Assembly (NCBI GenBank): GCA_045653945.1
Contig: JAZOML010000057.1
Coordinates: forward strand, 1-18,926
Direction of reading: 5' to 3'
Source of the DNA: SIG673 sp045653945
Lineage (GTDB): Bacteria > Bacillota > Clostridia > Oscillospirales > CAG-272
DNA length: 18,926 nucleotides
Position numbers and translations under genes: made by a program. The notes beneath the pieces were generated by a model that was given only the letters and a program-made list of their open reading frames with translations, was not told the DNA's origin and made no database searches. Position 1 is the stretch's first letter; each line of letters opens with the position of its first letter. Positions 1-7,046 of this stretch are shown piece after piece.

Positions 1-2
1 AT

Positions 3-1175
3 TTATTTTTTATACTTTTTAACCAACTTCTCTGTTTTTTCATGCGCCGTATTTATGTGCTTTACGGCATATGCGTAAGGAATTCGAGCGAAGCCCTCGC
101 CACACTCACCAAATGCCGTACCCGGAACGATCGCGACCTTTTCCTCATAAAGAAGCTTTTCGCAAAACTCGTTACTGGTCATACCGAATCCGCTGATATT
201 CGGGTAAACGTAGAATGCGCCCTCCGGCTCAAAGCAGGAAAGTCCGATTCTGCGCAATCCGTCAACAATAAGTCTGCGGCGACGGTTATATTCCTCGGTC
301 ATCATAGCGATATCGGGATCGCCGTTTTTAAGAGCCTCAATAGCAGCAAACTGGCTTGTAGTCGGTGCGCACATAATTGCGTATTGGTGAATTTTGTGCA
401 TCTGCTCTGCAATTTCGTGAGGAGCGGCAACGTAGCCCATTCTCCAACCCGTCATAGCATAAGCCTTAGAAAAACCGTTTACTACTATGGTTCTCTCTCT
501 CATACCTGGGAGTGATGCAAAGGAAACGTGCTTTTTGCCGTATGTCATCTCGGCGTAAATTTCATCGGAAAGCACCATTATATCGGTTTCTTTGATGATG
601 TCTGCAATTTCTTCAAGTTCTTCTTTTGTCATAATTGCGCCCGTCGGGTTATTGGGGAACGGCAGGATAAGAAGCTTGGTTTTATCGGTAATTGCAGCCT
701 TGAGAGCCTCAGGTGTAAGCTTGAATTTATCCTTTTCATAGGTATCTACAAATACAGGCTTACCGCACGCCATTTGGGTCATCGGACCGTAGCAAACAAA
801 GGACGGAACAGGAATAATAACCTCGTCCCCGGGGTTTACTAGTGCTCTTATAGCAAGGTCAATAGCCTCACTGCCGCCGATAGTAACGATAATTTCGCTC
901 TTAGCGTCATAAATCAGGTCAAACTTGCGCTTTAAATATTTTGAAATTTCGTTTCTTAGTTCAAGCATACCGTTGTTGGAGGTATAATATGTTTCACCGT
1001 CTTCAAGCGAGCGGATAGCAACCTCTCTGATGTGCCAAGGCGTTACAAAATCGGGTTGACCTACAGTAAGAGATATAACACCCTTTACCTCATCAAGTAT
1101 CTCAAAAAACTTTCGGATACCTGAGGGCTGCAACCCCTTTGTACGCTCGGAAAGTACTTTATTATAGTCTATCAC
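3..1175 (-). CDS. Class I/II pyridoxal-phosphate aminotransferase (aspartate/aromatic type)
   Basis: A 390-residue cytoplasmic fold-type I aminotransferase that should move an amino group between an amino acid and a 2-oxo acid through PLP. Visible landmarks are the substrate-loop motif FPNNPTG (about 173-179), D204 and Y207 in SDEIY, the Schiff-base lysine K237 in NGFSKAYAMTGWRMG, and the C-terminal carboxylate-binding arginine R364 in FARIPYAYA. The length is normal for the AspC/PatA-like group, and the stop codon lies just inside the window. The start is GTG, supported by GAGGAAA seven bases upstream; the GTGA overlaps the stop of the Lrp-type gene, so the two are probably translationally coupled. 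Substrate cannot be read from sequence: aspartate, aromatic amino acids, alanine or N-acetyl-diaminopimelate-type substrates are all possible. The Lrp neighbour suggests control by amino-acid supply. Confidence 0.93.
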   Translation of the reverse strand: MIDYNKVLSERTKGLQPSGIRKFFEILDEVKGVISLTVGQPDFVTPWHIREVAIRSLEDGETYYTSNNGMLELRNEISKYLKRKFDLIYDAKSEIIVTIGGSEAIDLAIRALVNPGDEVIIPVPSFVCYGPMTQMACGKPVFVDTYEKDKFKLTPEALKAAITDKTKLLILPFPNNPTGAIMTKEELEEIADIIKETDIMVLSDEIYAEMTYGKKHVSFASLPGMRERTIVVNGFSKAYAMTGWRMGYVAAPHEIAEQMHKIHQYAIMCAPTTSQFAAIEALKNGDPDIAMMTEEYNRRRRLIVDGLRRIGLSCFEPEGAFYVYPNISGFGMTSNEFCEKLLYEEKVAIVPGTAFGECGEGFARIPYAYAVKHINTAHEKTEKLVKKYKK

Positions 1176-1645
1176 AGAATATTTCCTCGCTTATCCTCAA
1201 CGTCAGTTTTATAAATTACGCCCTTATCCTTGTATTTTTTCAGGATAAAGTGAGTTGCAGTGGAAACTATACCGTCCATCATCGCAAGTCTGTTAAATAC
1301 GAAGTTGGAAACCTCGCGCATAGTTTTACCCTCAATAACGACAAGCAAGTCGTAGCCGCCACTCATAAGGTGAACACTCTGCACCTCGGGGTGTACGCAT
1401 ATTCTCTCTGCAATTCTCTCAAATCCGAGGTCCTTTTGGGGCGCAACCTTAAGCTCAATCATAGCGCTTACGTATTCACGTTCAGTCTTATCCCAGTCAA
1501 CAATTGTCTTATATCCGAGAATAACACCGTTTTCCTCGTATTCCTTAATTTTTGCCTCAACCGCTTCAACGGGCATATCGCACATTACGGCGAGCTGTTC
1601 AACGGTGAGATGAGCATTGGTTTCAAGAAGCTTTAAAATATTCAT
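1172..1645 (-). CDS. Lrp/AsnC family transcriptional regulator
   Basis: A 157-residue DNA-binding regulator of the feast/famine family. Residues 1-45 form the winged helix-turn-helix (short helices around LTVEQLAVMCDMPVEAVEAKI), followed by the beta strand GVILGYKTIVDW and a RAM/AsnC ligand-binding domain (about 60-140) with the characteristic GGYDLLVVIEG strand near residues 96-106. Such proteins bind amino acids at the RAM interface, assemble as dimers to octamers, and often regulate their neighbours. It is the middle gene of a three-gene operon: 17 bases after the histidinol-phosphatase gene, and overlapping the start of the aminotransferase gene by four bases. The start ATG is preceded by AAGGAG at a spacing of eight. 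Local autoregulation and control of the adjacent aminotransferase are inferences from context only. Confidence 0.93.
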   Translation of the reverse strand: MNILKLLETNAHLTVEQLAVMCDMPVEAVEAKIKEYEENGVILGYKTIVDWDKTEREYVSAMIELKVAPQKDLGFERIAERICVHPEVQSVHLMSGGYDLLVVIEGKTMREVSNFVFNRLAMMDGIVSTATHFILKKYKDKGVIYKTDVEDKRGNIL

Positions 1646-1662
1646 TTATTTTTCTCCTTATA

Positions 1663-2472
1663 TCAGTATTTTTCGTTAATTTCAGTAAAAATTTCAAGTC
1701 CAAGTGATTTGGCAAGGTCATATCCAAGCTGAATATCAGAGCCAACTTCGTGTACTCTGTGCGAATCTGCGCCAACAGTTACGTATCTGCCGCCGCAATC
1801 CTTATATATCTGCAAAATATCGGCATCCGGCATCATAAAACCAAATCCACGACGAATATTAGACGTGTTAATTTCAAGCATTTTGCCGTTTTTTACAATG
1901 CTTTTAAATATTTTTTCGTATGTTGAATAGTACGGCCTTAAATCAAAATCTATACCGCCCGCTTTCATATATCGGCAAGGGTATGTGCAGTGAGCTACCG
2001 TATCAATATATGGAATTTCAGTTGTTTTATATATGTCATCAAGATATTTTTGGAATAAGTTATTTGAAAGACCTATATAATTCTCATTTTTCATATCAAA
2101 TTTTGAATAGTTAATAAAGGCAAAGTCAGGCATATCCTTTAAATTATGTACCGAGCCGATAACAAATTCAAAATCGCCGTCCGCTATAACCTTATAAGCA
2201 AGCTCGGGAGCGTTATGCGGTTGACCAAGCTCAATGCCGTAAATAACTTTTATTTGATTTCTAAAACGCTCTTTTAGTTCAAGTATCTCGTTTTTTCTTG
2301 TTGCAATATCAAAGGTTAAATTCATACCGTAATCGGCACAGTCAATATCCATATGGTCGGTGATTGCTAAAACATTAACACCCTTATCAATAGCTGCCTT
2401 TATTACCTCAATAGGCTCGGATGAGGAGTCATGAGAGTATTTGGTATGACAGTGCAAATCCGTAAAAATCAT
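1663..2472 (-). CDS. PHP-domain histidinol-phosphatase (HisJ/HisK type)
   Basis: A 269-residue PHP-superfamily phosphoesterase, the expected length of the Bacillus/Clostridium HisK/HisJ histidinol phosphatase, which makes histidinol from histidinol phosphate late in histidine synthesis. Metal-binding signatures are present in order: DLHCHTKYSHDS at residues 5-16, TDH at 38-40, GIELGQPHN in the middle, GSVHNL, an HCTYP segment and a C-terminal GADSHR. These match the trinuclear metal site of PHP enzymes. The start ATG follows GGAAG by seven bases. It is the first gene of the operon that continues into the Lrp regulator and the aminotransferase. No other his gene is visible here, so activity on another phosphomonoester is possible. 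Confidence 0.88.
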   Translation of the reverse strand: MIFTDLHCHTKYSHDSSSEPIEVIKAAIDKGVNVLAITDHMDIDCADYGMNLTFDIATRKNEILELKERFRNQIKVIYGIELGQPHNAPELAYKVIADGDFEFVIGSVHNLKDMPDFAFINYSKFDMKNENYIGLSNNLFQKYLDDIYKTTEIPYIDTVAHCTYPCRYMKAGGIDFDLRPYYSTYEKIFKSIVKNGKMLEINTSNIRRGFGFMMPDADILQIYKDCGGRYVTVGADSHRVHEVGSDIQLGYDLAKSLGLEIFTEINEKY

Positions 2473-2506
2473 TTTTTGACTTCCTTTTCAAAGATATACA
2501 GCATTG

Positions 2507-2515
2507 AGTATATCA
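2507..2515 (-). promoter_or_regulatory. Extended -10 promoter of the hisJ-type/Lrp/aminotransferase operon
   Basis: On the minus strand this reads TGATATACT, an extended -10 (TGn then TATACT). It is about 35 bases upstream of the phosphatase start. No good -35 hexamer lies 17 bases upstream, which is usual for extended -10 promoters. The assignment rests on motif and position only. Confidence 0.5.
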
Positions 2516-2563
2516 CAAAATTATGAACTAATAATGTACATAATAAAAAATAATTAAAGATAC

Positions 2564-2592
2564 TTGAATTTTTGGTGCAAAAGTTGTATAAT
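2564..2592 (+). promoter_or_regulatory. Sigma-A promoter of the EamA transporter gene
   Basis: TTGAAT at 2564-2569 and a perfect TATAAT at 2587-2592 are separated by exactly 17 bases. The initiation site should be near 2599, about 25 bases before the ATG at 2624. The promoter overlaps the 5' extension of the open frame (a TTG at 2564), which argues that the extension is not translated. Confidence 0.8.
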
Positions 2593-2623
2593 AGCCATTG
2601 TAAAATTTCAAAAGGAAAAAAAT

Positions 2624-3520
2624 ATGCTTAGAAAATTATCTTTAATTCTTGTTTTGCTTGCGGGCGTTTTTTGGGGAAGTTCTCCTCTGTTTGTAAGTTA
2701 CGTAAGCGCACTCGGTTTCGACAGTATACAGTGTACGGCTATAAGGCTTGTCTTTGGCGCGCCAATGCTATTTATCGTGCTACTCGTTATTGATAGAAAA
2801 ATTCCGAGGTTAACCTTTAAGATGCTCGTCTGCTTTGCCGCAAGCGGTATTTGTTCCGTCCTTGCAATGTGCATCTGTTATTACTTCTCTATACAAAACA
2901 CCTCCGCTTCCGTAGCCGCCGTTCTTCTCTACACCGCACCTATATTCGTTATGATAATGTCGGTTGTTTTCTTTAAGGAAAGGTTTACTCCCAAAAAATT
3001 AGTCGCACTAATTTTGGCTGTTCTCGGTTGCGCTCTGACTTCGGGGATTATTGGCGGTATTAAAAGGTCGTTGCTCGGAGTTGTAATGGGAGTGGCATCG
3101 GGATTTGCGTATTCACTTTACGGTATTATCTCAACCATCGCGCTAAAAGAGGGGGCAACACCGCTATCCTGCACTGCATTCAGCTTTTTGTTTGCCGCAA
3201 TAGGCGCCTGTATTATAGCAAACCCGATTGAAATCGCATCAAAGACTCTAGAGCTTGAAAATCCTATCGGTGCACTTTTTCTGATGCTTATATTTAGTCT
3301 TTGCACTGCCGTCGTCCCATACATACTCTATACTGTCGGTCTATCAGGTACAAAGCCTGACGTAGCCGCAATCTCAGCTTCAAGCGAGCCTGTTGTCGCC
3401 ACACTATTCGGCGTCCTTGTTTTGCATCAAAGCATTGATGTTTTCCAGATAATCGGTGTCCTCTTGGTTATCGGCGCAATAACGGTTTTGAACATCAATC
3501 CGAAAAAAAATAATACATAA
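2624..3520 (+). CDS. EamA/DMT-superfamily transporter
   Basis: A 298-residue integral membrane protein of the drug/metabolite transporter superfamily with the typical two EamA repeats, each with about five helices. It opens with LSLILVLLAGVFWGSSPLF, the classic first EamA helix ending in WG-S. The first repeat runs to FFKERFTPKKLVALILAVLGCAL and the second ends with the matching segment LHQSIDVFQIIGVLLVIGA. Members export amino acids, nucleosides or other small metabolites from the cytoplasm; the substrate here is unknown. The ATG at 2624 is chosen because AAAGGA lies just upstream, the hydrophobic helix follows directly, and a longer in-frame TTG start at 2564 falls inside the promoter. It is monocistronic, closed by a strong terminator. 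Confidence 0.9.
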   Translation: MLRKLSLILVLLAGVFWGSSPLFVSYVSALGFDSIQCTAIRLVFGAPMLFIVLLVIDRKIPRLTFKMLVCFAASGICSVLAMCICYYFSIQNTSASVAAVLLYTAPIFVMIMSVVFFKERFTPKKLVALILAVLGCALTSGIIGGIKRSLLGVVMGVASGFAYSLYGIISTIALKEGATPLSCTAFSFLFAAIGACIIANPIEIASKTLELENPIGALFLMLIFSLCTAVVPYILYTVGLSGTKPDVAAISASSEPVVATLFGVLVLHQSIDVFQIIGVLLVIGAITVLNINPKKNNT

Positions 3521-3552
3521 AAAGGCTTACGCAATCGGCGTAGGCTTTTTTT
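3519..3552 (+). terminator. Intrinsic terminator after the EamA gene
   Basis: GCTTACGC at 3525-3532 pairs with GCGTAGGC at 3538-3545 (eight pairs including one G.U) around a five-base loop, followed by seven T at 3546-3552. The A-run before the stem lengthens the helix. Confidence 0.9.
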
Positions 3553-3559
3553 CACCGTT

Positions 3560-3587
3560 TTGACTTTTCGGCATAGTATGATAGTAA
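3560..3587 (+). promoter_or_regulatory. Probable murA promoter
   Basis: TTGACT at 3560-3565 and TAGTAA at 3582-3587 are 16 bases apart, with TGA before the -10 giving an extended -10 element. It lies directly after the upstream terminator and about 30 bases before the murA start. The -10 is imperfect. Confidence 0.45.
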
Positions 3588-3617
3588 TTCATAAAGCCCG
3601 AAAGGAACGGTTAAAAT

Positions 3618-4859
3618 ATGGGAAAATACATTATAAACGGCGGAAAAAGATTACTTGGTGAGGTTGATATTCAAGGCTCAAAAAATTCAGCCCTAGCAAT
3701 ACTTTTTGCTACCTTGATAACCGACGGCGAAACGGTACTTTCGGAAATACCCGACATCTCAGACGTAAGAGATTGCATTGAAATTTTAAGATATTTTGGT
3801 GCAGAAATTGAATATTTTGACAAAACAACCTTAAAAGTCAACACAAGCAATCTCTATTACCGCCCAGCGCCCACCTATTTAACCTCAAAGCTTCGGGCTT
3901 CAAGCTATCTGCTAGGAGCATTGACGGGAAAATTCGGAAAATGCGAATTTATGCAGAGCGGCGGCTGTGATTTCGGTAGTCGCCCACTTGATATGCACTA
4001 TCAGGCGCTGGAAAAACTCGGCGCATCAGAAGAAAACGGCGTAATCGAGGCAAAAAATGGACTAAAAGGCGCTAATATTACATTTAAGAGCAAGAGCGTG
4101 GGCGCAACTATAAACACAATCATAACCGCATCTAAATCAATGGGCGTTACAATTATAAATAACGCCGCAAGAGAGCCGCACGTAAAGGATCTTGCCTGCT
4201 TTTTAAACAACTGTGGCGCAGAAATTATGGGAGCGGGCACGGATACAGTTACCGTCATTGGTAAGAATAGACTTCAAGGGTGTAATTACCGTGTTGATAC
4301 CGATATGATTGAGGCAGGAACTTTCCTTATCGCCTCGCTTATGACAGGGGGAAAAATTATCTGCAAAAATGCGCCGAGCGGCGAGCTTATCGCACTGTTT
4401 AATACTCTAAAAAAGTGTGGCGCAGAAATAGAAATTAAAAACGACGGTGTTTTAGCCACCGCCACAAAAATTTTGCGAGCAAACATTATAACTGCGCCTT
4501 ACCCACTATTCCCTACTGACCTGCAACCGCAAATTGCCGCACTGCTTGGTCTTGCAGCCGGAAAAAGCACGATAACCGAAACTGTCTTTTCAAACCGCTT
4601 CGCTTATGTAGGCGAGCTTCAAAAAACAGGATTTAATGCGGAAATTGAGAGCGATACACTGCATATATCGGGCACTAAACGCTATCACGGAGCAAAAATG
4701 AGGGCTACCGACCTGCGCGGCGGTGCGGCAATGACACTAGCCGCACTTAACTCTGACGAGCAATGCATAATTGAAAACGCCGAGCTGATTGAGCGTGGCT
4801 ACTCTGATTTTGTAGCAAAGCTCTCTTCACTCGGCGCAGATATAAGAAGCAGCATTTAA
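3618..4859 (+). CDS. murA: UDP-N-acetylglucosamine 1-carboxyvinyltransferase (MurA)
   Basis: A 413-residue enolpyruvyl transferase that joins the enolpyruvyl group of PEP to UDP-GlcNAc in the cytoplasm, the first committed step of peptidoglycan synthesis. Key residues are visible: K22 in IQGSKNSALAI, the catalytic and fosfomycin-reactive cysteine C117 in SGGCDFGSRPLD, the YPLFPTDLQ segment carrying the general-base aspartate, and the C-terminal TDLRGGAAM loop with the PEP-binding arginine. The length fits the family (about 417-430). The start ATG is preceded by AAAGGAACGG. Clostridia commonly carry two MurA paralogues, so this may be either one. C117 is intact, so the enzyme lacks the Cys-to-Asp change linked to intrinsic fosfomycin resistance. 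It appears monocistronic, between a promoter and a terminator hairpin. Confidence 0.95.
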   Translation: MGKYIINGGKRLLGEVDIQGSKNSALAILFATLITDGETVLSEIPDISDVRDCIEILRYFGAEIEYFDKTTLKVNTSNLYYRPAPTYLTSKLRASSYLLGALTGKFGKCEFMQSGGCDFGSRPLDMHYQALEKLGASEENGVIEAKNGLKGANITFKSKSVGATINTIITASKSMGVTIINNAAREPHVKDLACFLNNCGAEIMGAGTDTVTVIGKNRLQGCNYRVDTDMIEAGTFLIASLMTGGKIICKNAPSGELIALFNTLKKCGAEIEIKNDGVLATATKILRANIITAPYPLFPTDLQPQIAALLGLAAGKSTITETVFSNRFAYVGELQKTGFNAEIESDTLHISGTKRYHGAKMRATDLRGGAAMTLAALNSDEQCIIENAELIERGYSDFVAKLSSLGADIRSSI

Positions 4860-4862
4860 AAG

Positions 4863-4893
4863 TGGCAGTATCAACAAATTGTTGGTACTGCCA
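4863..4893. terminator. Bidirectional terminator between murA and the DUF3810 gene
   Basis: A 13-base arm at 4863-4875 (TGGCAGTATCAAC) pairs with 4881-4893, with one G.U, around the loop AAATT. Both flanks are A/T-rich: TTAACTTATTTT follows on the plus strand and CTTTTAAA on the minus strand. It can serve the converging murA and DUF3810/RluA transcripts. The T-tracts are weak, so efficiency is uncertain. Confidence 0.75.
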
Positions 4894-4954
4894 TTAACTT
4901 ATTTTAAATATCCTAGTTCTTCTCCTGTTTGTAAAATGCAGACTTTTTGTTGGT

Positions 4955-6052
4955 TTATTGCTTATAGTACGCTACCGCAAGGTCAACGACAAGTCCATAG
5001 CTTTTTGTACCCTGTGTTTGTCCCTGTGATTGCAGGTAGGAGTTATTTATTGCACCCGAAATATCAGCGGCAACACTGTCGCGGTATTTATCGTAGTATT
5101 TACTGTATGCAACAAACTCGTTATACACGTTTGTATCAAGTGATTTAAATAACTCTTTATACATATCTCTATCCGCTCTATACAATGCATTTGAAAGGTA
5201 TTCAAACATATTTAAATATGCACTGTATCTAATATAATTATCATCACTTTCAAGGCAAATAAGATACGCAACGAAATTCGCCTCGTTTTCGGGAGCAATT
5301 CCCCTTTGGTGCGCCATTTCGTGAGCCATAGTAAAGGGTAAATTGAAGTCTTTATAGTTTGTATTTACGTTCGCTTCGCCTGAAAAGAAGGTATAAACGC
5401 CCGTTATATGAGTATATGTCATCGGCTCACTAAGAAGTATCGGCTTTACTTTACTGTGCATACTTTGTATAAACGGATATTTTTCTGCGCCACTAATATA
5501 TGCGTCGTTTAGCTTATCGTTTAGCTCGTCAAAGCTTAACGGCATAACGGAAAATCCGTCCTGCCCGTATTTCGTTTGCTTTGCAAGGGCGTTAAGCTCT
5601 TTTAAAACTATTTTCGCGGTATAGTCAAGCTCTTCCTTTGACACCGCCGTTTTCTCAAGTCCAAGCTTATTTTGGAGCGGCACTCCTCTATATCCGCAGG
5701 CAAAGGTGAGCACAAAGCTTGAATAGAATAGCGAAATTACCGCCAAAAACATAGCAAAAAAGCGGATAACTGCCGTTTTCCCCTGTTTAACTCTCTTTGT
5801 CATAAAGAAAATCACAACAAAAAGTATTATTGGTATGCAGATAATTGCAATTTCAGCGAGCGAAAACGGTATCCAGCCTGTAATTTTTGAAAGAATTAAT
5901 CTAGAAAATGCAGCAACGGTTTGGTTGAAAAATTCCGCAAAGTCCGAAAAAATAACGGCAAATATATGAATTACCGCACATAAAATCAAACAAAAAAATA
6001 AAATTAACGCCGGTTTTGGTATATATTTATTTACTAATTCCTTTAATTTCAT
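4955..6052 (-). CDS. DUF3810 membrane protein with HExxH metalloprotease motif
   Basis: A 365-residue protein matching DUF3810-type clostridial proteins by architecture. Three hydrophobic segments lie in the first 120 residues (about 15-36, 63-85 and 97-118), followed by a large soluble domain. At 244-248 it carries HEMAH in the segment MAHEMAHQRGIAPENEANF, a zincin-type site: H244 and H248 would bind zinc, E245 would be the catalytic base, and a glutamate of PENEANF (256 or 258) is the likely third ligand as in gluzincins. The soluble domain probably faces outward, but topology is inferred. No substrate is known to me. It starts one base after the stop of the RluA-type gene, and its ribosome site (GAGGA) lies inside that gene, so the two are coupled. 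Sure about the motif, moderate about protease activity. Confidence 0.85.
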   Translation of the reverse strand: MKLKELVNKYIPKPALILFFCLILCAVIHIFAVIFSDFAEFFNQTVAAFSRLILSKITGWIPFSLAEIAIICIPIILFVVIFFMTKRVKQGKTAVIRFFAMFLAVISLFYSSFVLTFACGYRGVPLQNKLGLEKTAVSKEELDYTAKIVLKELNALAKQTKYGQDGFSVMPLSFDELNDKLNDAYISGAEKYPFIQSMHSKVKPILLSEPMTYTHITGVYTFFSGEANVNTNYKDFNLPFTMAHEMAHQRGIAPENEANFVAYLICLESDDNYIRYSAYLNMFEYLSNALYRADRDMYKELFKSLDTNVYNEFVAYSKYYDKYRDSVAADISGAINNSYLQSQGQTQGTKSYGLVVDLAVAYYKQ

Positions 6053-6053
6053 T

Positions 6054-6968
6054 TCAATCCTCGAATTTAATCGAATAAATATTAAGTAGTTCTTTTATAT
6101 CGTCAGGCAATGGCGCTTTAACAGTGATTTCATGCTCATCTATCGGAGATGGAAATGTAAGTGAATATGCGTGAAGTGCCTGTCTTGATATGTATACGCT
6201 TTCTTTACCGTAAAAATCGTCGCCGATTATAGTATGCCCAAGACTGGCAAGATGTAATCTGATTTGATGTGTCCTTCCTGTTACAGGGGTTACAAGCACA
6301 AGCGAAGCATTTTCGCCTACCTTAATCACTTCATAATTTGAAAGAGAATAATCTCCACCCTCAATTTTTTCATTTGAAAAGCATCTTTTTATCATACTTT
6401 TCTGTTCTCTTGCTATATATCCCTGCACACTTCCGTTTCCTTGAAGCATCCCTTCTACAACAGCAAGATATTTTTTTGTGAATTTACCGTTTACAAGAGA
6501 GTTTGTTAGAATGCTCGCATAGTATCTGTTTTTTGCGATAAGCACAACGCCACTTGTATCTCTATCAAGTCTATTTATCGCACGAAAAACAAATGCCTCG
6601 CCTTGTTCTTTTAAGTAACTGTATACTGCATTTGATAACGCATCGTCATAATGTCCGAGTGAGGTATGTGTGGGCATTCCCGCAGGTTTATTAATAACAA
6701 GAATCGCCTCGTCCTCATATATTATTTCGGGCATTACTCCGCTTGCGTATAAATTCGGATTTTCGTCTGGAACTTTGTCCTCAATTGCAAGTTCTACGTT
6801 ATCTCCAGTGTGCACCGTAGCGCGTACAGTAACACATTTACCGTTAAGCAAAATTCCGTTTTCACATTTCTTTAAAATGCACAGGGTATTTCTTGAAATA
6901 CGGCATCCGATACGCAAAAATTCACGCATCAGTTTTCCGTCCCAATTACCGTCTACTTTGAATAACAT
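6054..6968 (-). CDS. RluA-family pseudouridine synthase
   Basis: A 304-residue RNA-modifying enzyme that isomerises uridine to pseudouridine in rRNA or tRNA. Residues 1-65 resemble an S4-type RNA-binding domain (REFLRIGCRISRNTL...ILLNGK), as in RluC/RluD. The catalytic domain has the RluA-family motif RAINRLDRDTSG at 129-140 with catalytic D135, the preceding INKPAGMPTH segment, and the C-terminal VTGRTHQIRLHLASLGHTIIGDDFYG signature. The first position of the usual HRLD motif is N132 rather than H; such variants exist in the family. The target uridine cannot be deduced. Its start codon has only a weak ribosome site (GGTG) and I find no convincing promoter in the short gap after the prfB terminator, so its transcription start is uncertain. 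It forms an operon with the DUF3810 gene. Confidence 0.92.
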   Translation of the reverse strand: MLFKVDGNWDGKLMREFLRIGCRISRNTLCILKKCENGILLNGKCVTVRATVHTGDNVELAIEDKVPDENPNLYASGVMPEIIYEDEAILVINKPAGMPTHTSLGHYDDALSNAVYSYLKEQGEAFVFRAINRLDRDTSGVVLIAKNRYYASILTNSLVNGKFTKKYLAVVEGMLQGNGSVQGYIAREQKSMIKRCFSNEKIEGGDYSLSNYEVIKVGENASLVLVTPVTGRTHQIRLHLASLGHTIIGDDFYGKESVYISRQALHAYSLTFPSPIDEHEITVKAPLPDDIKELLNIYSIKFED

Positions 6969-7005
6969 TTTACACCATTATTGATATTAGTCTATTTTAT
7001 TGATA

Positions 7006-7037
7006 AAAACACGCCGTAATTTTAAAAATTACGGCGT
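7006..7037 (-). terminator. Intrinsic terminator of prfB
   Basis: ACGCCGTAAT at 7011-7020 is exactly complementary to ATTACGGCGT at 7028-7037. Read on the minus strand, the stem is followed by GTTTTTATC, a T-tract. It lies about ten bases after the prfB stop codon. Confidence 0.88.
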
Positions 7038-7046
7038 TATATATTT

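Noticed and set aside
42..842. Open frames on the plus strand opposite the aminotransferase gene.
   Set aside because: They are antisense shadows with no recognisable domains and no ribosome sites.
1911..1924. TTTTTTCGTATGTT inside the phosphatase gene, identical to part of the xre promoter region.
   Set aside because: It holds only a half-site, lies inside coding sequence, and no partner half or promoter accompanies it.
2534..2541. The palindrome ATGTACAT in the divergent gap, considered as an Lrp operator.
   Set aside because: It is only eight bases, the flanks are not symmetric, and a single short A/T-rich palindrome is expected by chance.
2564..2623. A TTG-initiated 20-residue N-terminal extension of the EamA transporter.
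   Set aside because: It coincides with a TTGAAT-17-TATAAT promoter, and the ATG at 2624 has the ribosome site and the first EamA helix.
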